The translations under genes and the position numbers were made by a program. Shown here piece by piece: positions 35,119 to 47,200 of a stretch of 64,000 bases of DNA (position 1 is the stretch's first letter; the number at the start of each line of letters is the position of its first letter). The stretch comes from Mytilus californianus (taxonomy: Eukaryota; Mollusca; Bivalvia; Mytilida; Mytilidae), in NCBI RefSeq assembly GCF_021869535.1, contig NW_026262679.1:82643143-82707142 (forward strand). The letters are read 5' to 3'. Under the pieces are notes generated by a model. The model saw only the letters and a list, made by a program, of their open reading frames with translations. It ran no database searches and was not told the origin of the DNA.

Positions 35119-35218
35119 TCCAAATCTTACTATGAAGAACTTCCAGAAAAAGTAATCTTTCACTGAAGAACAGATGGGCTGAAAAAGGCCAAAGAAATGG
35201 CTGGAATGTATGATTATG
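35119..35218 (+). CDS. CNTLN: CNTLN exon with 5'UTR and start codon
   Basis: A good acceptor ('tttattttatttttcag') ends at 35118, which implies at least one upstream non-coding exon that I cannot see. UTR covers 35119-35196 and the ATG at 35197 has A at -3 and G at +4. It encodes MAGMYDY plus one base of a Gly codon; the donor is GTATGG. The UTR contains a two-codon upstream frame, ATG GGC TGA, at 35174-35182. Confidence 0.8.
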
Positions 35219-38200
35219 GTATGGTTTTTTTTAGTAGTTTAAATGTTGCACTGAAATATTTTATATAATAAATACTTTCGAATTATAAAAAGTGAACACT
35301 TTCAAAATCTATGTTTTTACAAACATTAAAATATGATTGTCAAAAATTTGTAATGTTGGAGAAGTTCATTTTTAAAAATTTCAAACATATTAATTTGTTT
35401 TGTTTTCTGCTCAGATATATAATAAACTTTATATATAGTAAAAAATATAATTTTTTGAAAATCGTTAATACTGTAATAATTTGTATCGTTTATCTTGTTT
35501 CCATACAAAAGTGATGCAAGTGATATTATATGATGTCGGCGTCCTATTTTAAGTTTATCTAGTATTAGTTTTATTTGATCCCAAAATGATATCAGATATT
35601 TGCATGCCAAAAAGTAATGTTCATTATCTTCAATGACATTACATATATTACATAAAGGAGCTTTTGTTATTTTCCAAGAGAAAATGATTGTTTGGTTGGT
35701 AAAATGTAATGTAGAAATTTCCATCTTAACATTTTCAATTTATTATCTTGGATATAGTTAAAGATGAAGTACAACATTTGTTCTCTTTTCCTTGTATTGA
35801 CTTGTTATCTAAATCAAGCATTCTGTCCCATTTTGAAATCCTATTGCCTTCTCATAATATCTATTTTAAAGGGAGATGTAAATATCTTTGGAGGAAATGT
35901 TTTGTTGATACCATTTTTCATTCTCTATCTTGAAATTCTGTATATTGTGTACTAACAAGTACTAACCTTATCACTGAAATGCTATTTACTAACGTTAACA
36001 AGGCCTGGATAATGTACCGGTACTTTGTGTATCTCTAACAAATGTAAATTTCAAATAAAATTATATATCATTCAAAAAAAAAAATATGATTGTACAGGAA
36101 GGCGTTTGAAGTATTCTTGTAATAATTTAAAAAAATGCTGGTATAATTTTTCAGAAAAGACCTTGTTACTGAAAAATATATTATTATATTTTTCAGAACA
36201 AGGTCTGGACTGTCTGAAATGAATTTAGTACAAGTTTGCTTTAACATCATATTTGTTTTTGAATTGCATCAAAATAGAAAAAAAGTTTGAGTCATGAATT
36301 TCTGTAGATTCAATGTTTGAACTGTTTATGTTAATAAAACTTTGTAATTTTTTCTGAACTTTTCCTAATTATGAATTATAAAACTTCAAAATGAAACTAA
36401 AAGTTGTTTAAAAAAATTGAACAAAATCTTGACTGTTTGACACAACACAACAATACTAAAGTTTCAACTAACTATAAACTTTTAGATAACATTTAATTAT
36501 CAATACAAGTAGTGTAACTTATTCCACTGAAAAAGATAATTTGTCGAAATTGTCAAACAACAAGTGGTTGTGTCTTGAGCAATTTAGGATACTTTACTAA
36601 TGAAGGACACCATAGTTCAACTCTTATATATACACTTCCATCAATTTTTATCTCGCCTTGACGGTGTCAAAAAGCGAGACAAAGGTATGCTGTTTCCGTT
36701 GGCGGCGGCGGCGTCAACAATGTATTAGTTTGTGATTAGGTCTAGTTCATGGTGAACCACTAGTGGTAGGTCAATGATATTTGGTATGCAGTTGTATTAG
36801 CATTGGCACATCTCATTACCATGGAGATTATTTGGCCCCGCCCCCTTAGTCAAGGTCTATGACTTTGAAACTTTGCTTAGTTTACATGTATTAGTTTGTG
36901 ATTAGGTCAGTTTATGGGGAACCAGTAGTGGTAGGTCAATGATATTTGGTATGCAGTTGTATAAGCATTGGCATATCTCATTTCCATGGAGATTATTTGG
37001 CCTCGCCCCCTCATTCATGGTCTATTGACTTTGAAACTTTTGCTTTGTTTTCATGTATTAGTTTGTGATTAGGTCAGTTTAAGGGGAACCGTTAGTGGTA
37101 GGTCAATGATAATTGGTATGCAGTTGTATAAGCATTAGCACATCTCATTTCCATGGAGAATATTTGGTCCTTACCCCTCAGTCATGGTCTATTGACTTTG
37201 AAACTTTTGCTTAGTTTACATGTATTAGTTTGTGATTAGGTCAGTTTAAGATGAACCACTAATGTTAAGTCAATGATATTTGGTATGCAAATGTATTGGC
37301 ATTTGCAAGTTTCATTTCCATGGAGATTATATAACCCCACCCCCTAATTATGGTTCATTGACTTTGAAACTTTTACATAGTTTACAAGTTAATGTTTGTG
37401 TTTAGGTTTGTTTAAAAGGAACGACTTATGAAAAGTCAATGGTATTTGGTTTGCAGTTGTATTAGCATTGGCACATCTCATTTCCATGGAGATTGTTTAG
37501 CCCTGTACCTTCAGTCATGGTTCATTGACCTTGAATATTTGCATATATTACATGTTAAAGTATTGCTATTTTAATTTCAACATTTGCATTATCAAAATTA
37601 CAAAAAGGCGAGACATATCTCTGTGTTAACAGTTTATTTGGCACTACATTATGTTGACGAATTAAACATCTACCATTTAGATTACTGTATTAAAGCCATG
37701 TCACATAAAGATGAGCTCCTTTGATTTTGAAATATTACCATGTTTTATTAATAGTGCTATAATTCAGAATTTGACTGAAATGCACTTTTAGTATTTAGTT
37801 TTATTGGTATGTTTTTTTAAATTCTAGGTATAGATGATGTAGGTAGTCTGAAGGCAGAAATAAGAGCTTTGACAGATGATTTAAAACAATGCCAGGTAAT
37901 GCAAATTTCTATAATCATAAAGAGTGGGTGGGGGGGGGGGGGGGGGGGGGTTCAAGTGCTATGAGATTCATGTCCACATGCACATTCACATTAATTTTTC
38001 AGTAACTGTTTGACATAAAACCATGTTATTTGGTGTGCAGATTTGAGCATATTTCACTGTTTTCTATTTTTTAGTTTTATATATATTCAAGTTAACTTTG
38101 AATAAGTTTAACATCCAAGTTAACTTAGAGTATATATGTTAAACATCCAAGTTAACTTTGAGTATATATGTTAAACATCCAAGTTAACTCTGAATAAGTT

Positions 38201-41200
38201 TAACATCCAAGTTAAGTTTGAATAAGTTAGATATCCAAGTTGACTTTAAACCGATTTAGAACTCAAGCTAAGTTTTTAGATGATAAGTTTACCTTTAATC
38301 TAATGTCATGGTGGTCGGTTGCATCTAGGGGAGTGTTACATCTTATAATCAGAATTAGGTCATTCTGACTCTTGTTTCATGTCTTATACTTTTTGATTAA
38401 TTCCTAAGTCTTAATTCAGTTATCAAATACTGAGTTGATCCAGAAGCATATGACTTGATGGTAGAATGTATGCAGGGAGCAGACCAGGGCCTAATATGGA
38501 TTTTCAATAAAACAAAAAGTTTGAAAGTTTTAAGCAACATGCTACAATATTTCCATCATTGTATGCATTCCTTATTTTAAACAACTTTTCCATACTGCAG
38601 CAAAGAGGAAGTGAACACAAATATGAGTTTTTGGCCATGTCCTTTCTACATAAAGCCATGTAAATACTACCTCCAGAAGTAAATGTCTTTCAACCTCTAT
38701 CACCTGCCTTAATTTTTCTGTCTGCGATGACCAAAATTCTGTCAGTTTCTGAAAAGCCATATCAGATTTGCTTATGTCTGTAAATAAACATAAAAAATGA
38801 TAAAAATCATGATGCTCATTTTTGGTCGGGTAGGATGAAATCCATAATCAGCTAATAGTATGGGGGTGTCGGGCACGTGGGCAGGGAAAGTTTGGTACAT
38901 AATTTGTGTAATCAACTCCTGCTGCAGTTTTCAACCTAGATTCCTGAAACTTCACAGGAAGATTGAACATATGTTGAAGTTGTGCACTTGTTAATATGGA
39001 ATTGTTTGAAGAATTTTTTTACATTTTCCGCACTTAGGAACTTACTTATTTTCTAGTAAAATTAATAACCTTCATGTAATTGCAACTACATTGTAAACAT
39101 TCTGCGTGGATAAGTCACAAATTTTGCAACTCAGCCATTTGAGACTTTGACCCAAACTGTTTATTAAATTAGAGCTGCATGAATGGAACTTTTAAGAAGA
39201 TATACATGTTTTAAAAGAGCCTACCCAGAAACATGACACTTTTTTGTTTGCCCTCAAGTTTGAAACCAAAATTTTGTTTCCTTTTGTGATGCTTATTTCT
39301 TGAAGTTTAGGTAATGAACTAAGCATCAAACATATAACTTTTCTCTATCTTTATTTTTTCTTGGTATAATTTGGACATCATTGTGAAAATAAAAAAATAA
39401 AAAGGCATGAAAATGTATAAAAAGTATGTATGATAAATATGCATCAATTAAGCAATCAAAACAAAAAGCTAAAAAAAATTTGTTTTGTGTTCATGCTGGT
39501 AATTGTCCATAAACTATTTGTAGGCTGATAAAGATTTTGTTTGGTCATTATGGAAGAAGTTACAAGTTGCTAATCCAGACATTACACAGGCCATCAGTTT
39601 AGTCCTTCAGAGGTAAGTAGTTGTCATCATTGTCGTGTGTTAATAGCAATCATAAAAGCACAATAATTGCTTGTATTATGGTATATCTCTGATTCCATTA
39701 GACAACTCTCCACCAGAGACTAAATGATGTAGAAGTTAACAACTATAGGTCACCGTACAACCTTCAACAATGAGCAAAACCCATTCCGCAGAGTAAGCTA
39801 TAAAAGGCCCTGAAAGGACAAATGTAAAATAATTCAAACTTCAAAACTAACAGCCTGATTTATGTACATAAATTAAACGAAGAAAAAAAATATGATATAC
39901 AGCAACAAATGACAACTACTAAATTAAGGGACGACATCAAAAGTTCAATGTAGGATAAAAAACTTAATTCACATAGTTTTTTCGCTGTCCCCCCCCACCC
40001 CCCTCTTAACTTAATTTGAGAAAATTGATTGACCAATATGGATATATGTAAAATCGATTTTGGATAAACAAAACTTGCAGCAATGTTAACCTCCCCACCC
40101 CCAAACTATTTGATTTAAGTTTTTTATCCTACATTGATCTTTTGATGTCGTCCCTAATGGCTCCTGACTTTCGGACAGGCACATACACAATGTGGCGGGA
40201 TTAAAGATGTTTGCTTGCACCAACCCTCCCCCTAATGTGGGACAGTGGTATAACAGTACAACATAGAACATAATATCAAAATACAAGCTCATTTTCATTT
40301 TATTATATTACCTTCAAACAGGGGCTTGACTGTCTGAGAGGTGTTGTTTGATTTTTTAATAGGTCAGTGATCCTATATGGATTGAAAATATGTTGCATGT
40401 ACATTCGTTACATGTACAAAAAGGTTTCATTTGCCCTTGACATCAGTTTCATAGTGCATTGCAACTTTAACTAATTCCAAAAATTACAGCAAGCTAAATA
40501 TTTCAGTCATTTCGTCTTTAAAATAATTCACCATGTGCATATTGCCTGTATTTTGACGATCCATGTTCATGGATGTTGCAATTTTTTTCAGAGAGAAAGA
40601 AAAGAGTGAAATTAAGGACAGAAAAGTTTTGGAAGTTCTTCAAATCAAGGATGAGCGAATTGAAGAGCTGCAACATGCTCTTACACAGAAGTCTAGAGAG
40701 GTTGCAGAACTAGCTATCAGGTATGTTAAACATGTACATTTTATCTTGTTTTAAAGTTGATTAATAAGAAATGTTGTTCTGAAGATTTCAAAATTATATC
40801 TGCTATCTTACTTTGTTGATATACTCATATAAGATTAAATTTTCATGACGATTTATATTCAGGTATTTTTCTTTAGCAAAATTTGTGTAAATGAATTGAG
40901 TGCTAAGAATAGTAGGTTTACAGTATATTTAAAACATAAGCTTTGTATTACATAGTTCAAATGTCAGACCAAAAAGGGTTTGTAAAATTTTTATAAATTG
41001 TATCCTGAAGATAATAGCCAAAAAGATATTTTTATACAGAAATACAATAAAATATTTATGGATAGTGTTAGTAAAGGCAAAAATATTATTTACTTATGGC
41101 CTTAGTTAGTCTAGAGTTAGACAACAACCCGACCAAAGAGCAGAAAACAGGCCAAGGCCACCAATGGGTCTTCGACACAGGGAGAAAATCCTGCATGAAT

Positions 41201-44200
41201 ACATGTTTTGCTCATTGTTGAAGACCGTAAGGTGACCTATAGTTGTTAACTTCTATGTCATTTGGTCTCTGGTGGAGAGTTGTCTCATTGGCAATTATAC
41301 CACATCTTCTTTTTTTAAAAATTTTTGCTAGTACAATATATGATCTCCCAATTGGTGCTTTTTTCCCGTAAAATTTTGTTATTACAATGCAAATATCTTT
41401 ACATCATAATGTCCTATGACGCGTTTTCCCCCAAATGACTCTAGGTCAACCGTCAAAATTGGAATCTCTTTTATTATATCAAGTATATATAAAATTATAC
41501 AAAGAGTAATTGTAATCAATCTGATTATCTAAACTGCTACATTATTAAATTGCTATTAAATGTCCAATAAGTTGTTTCAATTTACCCAAGGATTTTATAG
41601 ATCTTTTACTCTTCAATAGATTTTCTGCTGTGATATCATGATATGCCTTCTGTTATTGAACTGACGAGACCAAAAGTTTTCCTTTTCTTGATTTCTTGAA
41701 ATTGTGATTTCCTGTAATTCAAAAAATAATTTTTTGTTTGTTTTTATTTAATTTGATTTTTTTTAATCTTAAAATTAATTCTTGACAATCTACTATATCA
41801 TATCATATTTTTTTTCTTTTGATTTTAGATCAAATGTTAATGAAGATTTGAACAAGTTTCAAAATGAGGTTGATAGACTGAGAGAGAAAAATGCAAATTT
41901 AGAGCTACAGGTAACTTTCAAATTTTCATCAGTTTGTAAGAGATATTTTTCATGTAAATTTTCTATATGTAGTAACTACGCTTAGGGGCACTGTATCATA
42001 AACATCCTCTTCTTAACTTATGTATATACAATTATACACAAAATTTTATGACTGCTTTCAGTGCTTTGTGTAGTGATATCCATAAGTTCTGTAAATATTT
42101 GCTTGAAATTGCATTTTGAAATGGATTAAAAATAGTTCTATATTACTCACTTTTTTCTAATCTAATACTGCAAATTCAGAAATTTTTGCAGGCATTTATT
42201 ATTGAGCAATTGATTAGATTTTATTTTTGCAAAAAAATGTCCCATTACCATTTCAGCAAAAATAAGAAACATCGCAGTACAATCTGAATTTCCAATATTT
42301 TAAAAAAGAATTTGACCTATTTAATGAATGACAAATTGTATAGTTTTGACATATACTTTTGAAACAACTGTTTCATACTGGAACCATTTACTTAGAGAAT
42401 TGTAATTCATACAAGCAGAATACTATAGTAAATTGTCAAGTTGTTTCTTACATACATTTTTGCTTGAAAAAATAAAAAAAAAACACTTGAAAAGCAACAA
42501 ATTTTAAAATGGCTTACCTGTGACAACAGAATTACTATTGCATAGGCATGACTCTTTAAGTACTTTTTTTAGTTTAGTAACTGTATAATCATAATGTTTA
42601 TACTGTCTAAATGGGTATTCTGGGCCTCAGTTGTCTAAGAAGTTTATCTACTGTATCTCTAGTCTGTCAACACTGAGGTTGTGAGTTGTAACCCTGCACC
42701 TTGCAGGTGTATCTGACTCCAATCTTAATTGAAAGGAATTACTGTGGATTCATTATTTTTCGTTGGATACCAATTTTCGTGGATTTCGTGGGTACAGGTG
42801 AACCACAAATTTAAATGTTCAACGAATTACAAATTTTCCATTGGCCTGTATGCAGACTTGGGTAAAACCACGAAATAAAATATCCACGAAAGTGTAAGTT
42901 TTTCTCAATCCACGAAAACTGGTACCCACGAAAGTAAATGAATCCACAGTACCAGTTTTTGACAAAAGGTCGTGTTTCTCTCCAGCTCTACAGATTCCTC
43001 CACTTGTAAAAACTGGCCACCACTAAAAATCCAAACGCACAAAACAGTCATTAAACACCAAAAAATCTATCAATCAATTAAATAGGTATTCTTACCATTT
43101 TCGATTTGACTTAAGTAAAACTATTCAGTATTCATCAATAGCCCTTTCATATATCTTTAAAGGAACTCACTCTAGAGTAATCAATAAATTGCGAATAAAA
43201 CTGGTTAAGTCTTCTAGCAAATCTATCGTTTGTTGCTTGACATGGGACTTAATGATCAAAACAACTACAAGAAGACATCCTTCCAGAAGGCATCATAAAT
43301 ACCAATGTACACAAGTATGAAAACTTAAAAAAAACAAATACAAAACTTTGAAATTTATCTGAAATAAACAATGAAAATTAATGTACTACATAAATATATT
43401 TTTAAACCACAATTTTGCCTAATTTAGGCAAAATGAAGGGCAAATTGAGACAAAATGAAGAGATAAATTTTCTTATAAAGAAACACTCCAAACCTGGCAA
43501 ATGATTACTAGTATGCACCCCAAACAACTGCATCCACAAATAATGAGGGACAAGTAAATTTTAGTTGCATTCTTTTGACAACAGTTCCTTATACATGAAT
43601 ATGATTGGATAAGATTGATTGGTTTTATGAAATTCAAATTAAAAATTTGGTAATTGTGTCCATATCTAAGGTTTTAAAAGCTTCTGATGAATTTTCTTAC
43701 TTTTTGGTATACCTGAAATCACAAATTGACTATGGGCACAATTGATTTATTATCTTACATGTATTAGGCGGTATTGACGTTTGATTTAAGAACCTTTTAA
43801 TTCTGTTCCCATCATAGTATATTAAGTATTAGTAACAAGTTTATTATTTAGCTTTTAAGTTAATTTGGTTTTTGAACATAAAGACAATTTTTCTAATTTA
43901 CGGAAATGTATTTTTGTGTAAACAAATTTCTTAGTGAGAGAAATTGATTCTCGAAGATACATGAACATGCTATCAGAATCTATTGGCATTGTCAACATAT
44001 AAAAAACTTATGCAAATCACTGGCATTAAAAAAGAACGTAGCTAATTAATTTTATCTACCAAAAAGGACAAAAGGACATCTAATAGGACATTAATCACGG
44101 AAGTCGTTCCTTGTGCAATAAGTCATAAAATCCAGAAATAGTCCAATAAATCTAGCTCGCGTAAATCATTAAAACTGTCAGAAAACTAATTTGTCAGAAA

Positions 44201-47200
44201 TATTTTGTTTGTAACTGTAAGATCAGGGATGACACTATGTCCTACTCAATGATACAATCTTAAACCACAGCACAAATTGACTAACTAGCCAGCTAATCAG
44301 TTTGACTGTCGTAAAAAAATCAGTTTTGCTTGTATTTCGTCCGCTGACAAATTAAGTGTCATAGAAATACCCGACAAATACATAACAAAGTTTTAATGAT
44401 TGAGATATTACATGTTTTTGTATTATTGAGAAGGCATATCTTACTGTTCTTATTAGTTTCTATATCTGTTCTGAGACAATTGAAATTACGCGTTCTGTAA
44501 TTGAATTTTGAAATTCTATATCTTCGAATAATGTGGAGTCTCAAGTTGACAGAAAGTTGTGATTTTATGACCTTTTAAGTGCATTAGAAATGAAAATATG
44601 AATACTTTCTGATGTAATTTGCGTCTAAAACATAAAGTTTGTTTTATTGCATAATTGTATTTGTCTCATTTGTCAACTCAACAAAGTAGGCTTTATTTTT
44701 CTTTTCATTAATTTAGTAGTAATAAAGTGTAAATTAACCAATAGATTTGTCCCTTTAATGACACACCAAATTTTGAGTAGGCACTTAAACAAGAAGTAAT
44801 TAAATAACTTGTTAAAGCATTGATTTCAGTCAGTCAATGTTTACATAGACACACATCTTATAGAAACCAGTTTCAGAATGAATTTTGTTTAGTTAAAGTA
44901 AGAATAATGTATTTTTTTAACAGTTGATAGAAATGTGCATTTTCAGTTGTGTTTTTATCAAAAGAAAACGTGACTGTTTCATGATTTCTTTATAAGTTAA
45001 AGTAAAAAAATTTGAAAAGAGGCACAGTATTTTTTTCCATAAATTATTTTCATGTTGCATTGAACTATTTAATAAAATCTGTTTATATTAATAACCTTTC
45101 TCTTATTTTTGGCTATATGTAGAGACTTAGCTGTTGTAACATTAAATCTCATTTCTAAGACTTAAAATCTTTCTGAATGTTATCAGTGCTGACAAATAGG
45201 TTTTACTTAAGACACTGGCAGTTTTAAAGTTTGGATCATTTGCCCAAAGAAAAAAAAAATTAAAAGATACCAAGGCTATTTAAAGACAGATGTCTTTTAA
45301 GTAATTTGTTTGGTGGGTGGCTGTATCATTGACATTTACTCCTCTTATTCATAATCAATACCAGGCCAAATAAAACAAGAGTGCACACGCTGAAATGTCT
45401 CGCCTTCTTTACTAACCATTGATTTTATGTTGATAGTCCTAAATATAATGCTTTACTACAAGTAACACATAAACTTAACCTGATCCAAGAAAATGAGGTC
45501 AAGGTCAGATAAACCAAACGAGAAATACATGTACACCTTACAATCATTCAATAAACCAAACATAGTTGACCTATTGCTTATAGTTTATTAGAAACAGTCT
45601 TAACCAAGAAAACTTAACATTGACCAATGAACCATGAAAATGAGGTCAAGGTCAGATGAACCATGCCAGACAGACATGTACACCTTACAATCAATGTATG
45701 CATTAAATATAGTTGACCTATTGCTTATAGTATCTAAGAAACAAACTTAACCATGAAAACTTAACATTGACCAATGAACCATGAAAATGAGGTCAAGGTC
45801 AGATGATACCTGCCAGAGAGACATATACACCTTACAATCCTTCCATACAACAAATATAGTTGATCTATTGCTTATAGTTGAAGAAAAACAGACCAAAACA
45901 CAATAACTTAACACTGAGAAATGAACTGTGAAAATGAGGTCAAGGTCAAATAAAACCTGCGAGACTGACATGTACATCATAAAATATTTCCATACACCAA
46001 ATATAGTTGACCTATTGCATATAGTATTAGAAAAAAAGACCAAAACTCAAAAACTTAACTTTGACCACTGAACCATGAAAATGAGGTCAAGGTCAGATGA
46101 CACCTACCAGTTGGACATGTACACCTTACAATCATTCCATATACTAAATATAGTAGACCTACTGCTTATAGTATCTGATATATGGACTTGACCACGAAAA
46201 CTTAACCTTGTTGACTGATCCATGAAATGAGGTTGAGGTCGAATGAAAATTGTCTGACGGGCATGAGGACCTTGCAAGGTACGCACATACTAAATAGTAA
46301 ATATACTTATCCTATTACTCATAATAAGAAAGAAATAAACATTACAAAAAATTTTGACTTTTTTTACAAGTAGTCACTGAACCATGAAAATGAGGTCAAG
46401 GACAATGGACATATGACAGACGGAAACTTCATATCATAAGGCATCTATATACAAAGTATGAAGCATCCAGGTCTTCTAGCTTCTAAAATATAAAGCTTTT
46501 AAGAAGTTAGCTAATCAGGTGATCCAAAGGGTGAGCAGTTCCTGCTCCATCGGTGACACCCATCATGTTCCTTCTTTTAAATGGATAGATGAATCATAAC
46601 AGTTGATACAGTAGTAGTTTGTAAAGGTTTATTGTCTAACACAAGTATGTTACTGGATAAATTAGGCAATGTAACACATCAGTCCCTTAATCATGACCTG
46701 TTGTGAAAGTTTGAAATGAAAGCAAATTGTAGTGATTTCAAAGGATAGATATAAGAGCAAGACCATAAAATATAGAAACAGCAAAGGCATTGAAAAATAA
46801 AATACATGTATCACAAAATACAATTGCATTGAAAATTTTGTGATGAAGTCATGTGTCAGTCCATATGAGTGAACTGCTTCTACATTGATGGCTCTCGTTT
46901 TTGTTGCTCATGACAAGTAAAATCAGGCTTTCATACATTTTCCAGCACAATTATCGTACTTAGACTCAGAAATCAACCAATCAGAGTACTAAATTGGGTG
47001 TTTTAAGCACAAATTTTGTGATTAATTTCTGATAAAGTGTTTTATGACCAAGAGCCCAGGTTTTAAGTCTTGTTGGTTATGTCATTTACAAAGTGGAAGG
47101 AAGATTCAAATTTGAGTTTGGCGTAGATATGTGGAACTATTGGAATATCCTTATTTTCCATGTATGTGTACACATCCCGACCATATCTCAGCAATTATAA

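Noticed and set aside
36655-37622. CRISPR array
   Set aside because: Regular units of ~167 bp without short identical repeats and unique spacers; eukaryotic satellite-type element. The same applies to the 147-, 161-, 168- and 192-bp arrays.
45747-46043. 98-codon minus-strand open frame as a membrane protein
   Set aside because: It lies inside the 147-bp array and simply repeats with it.
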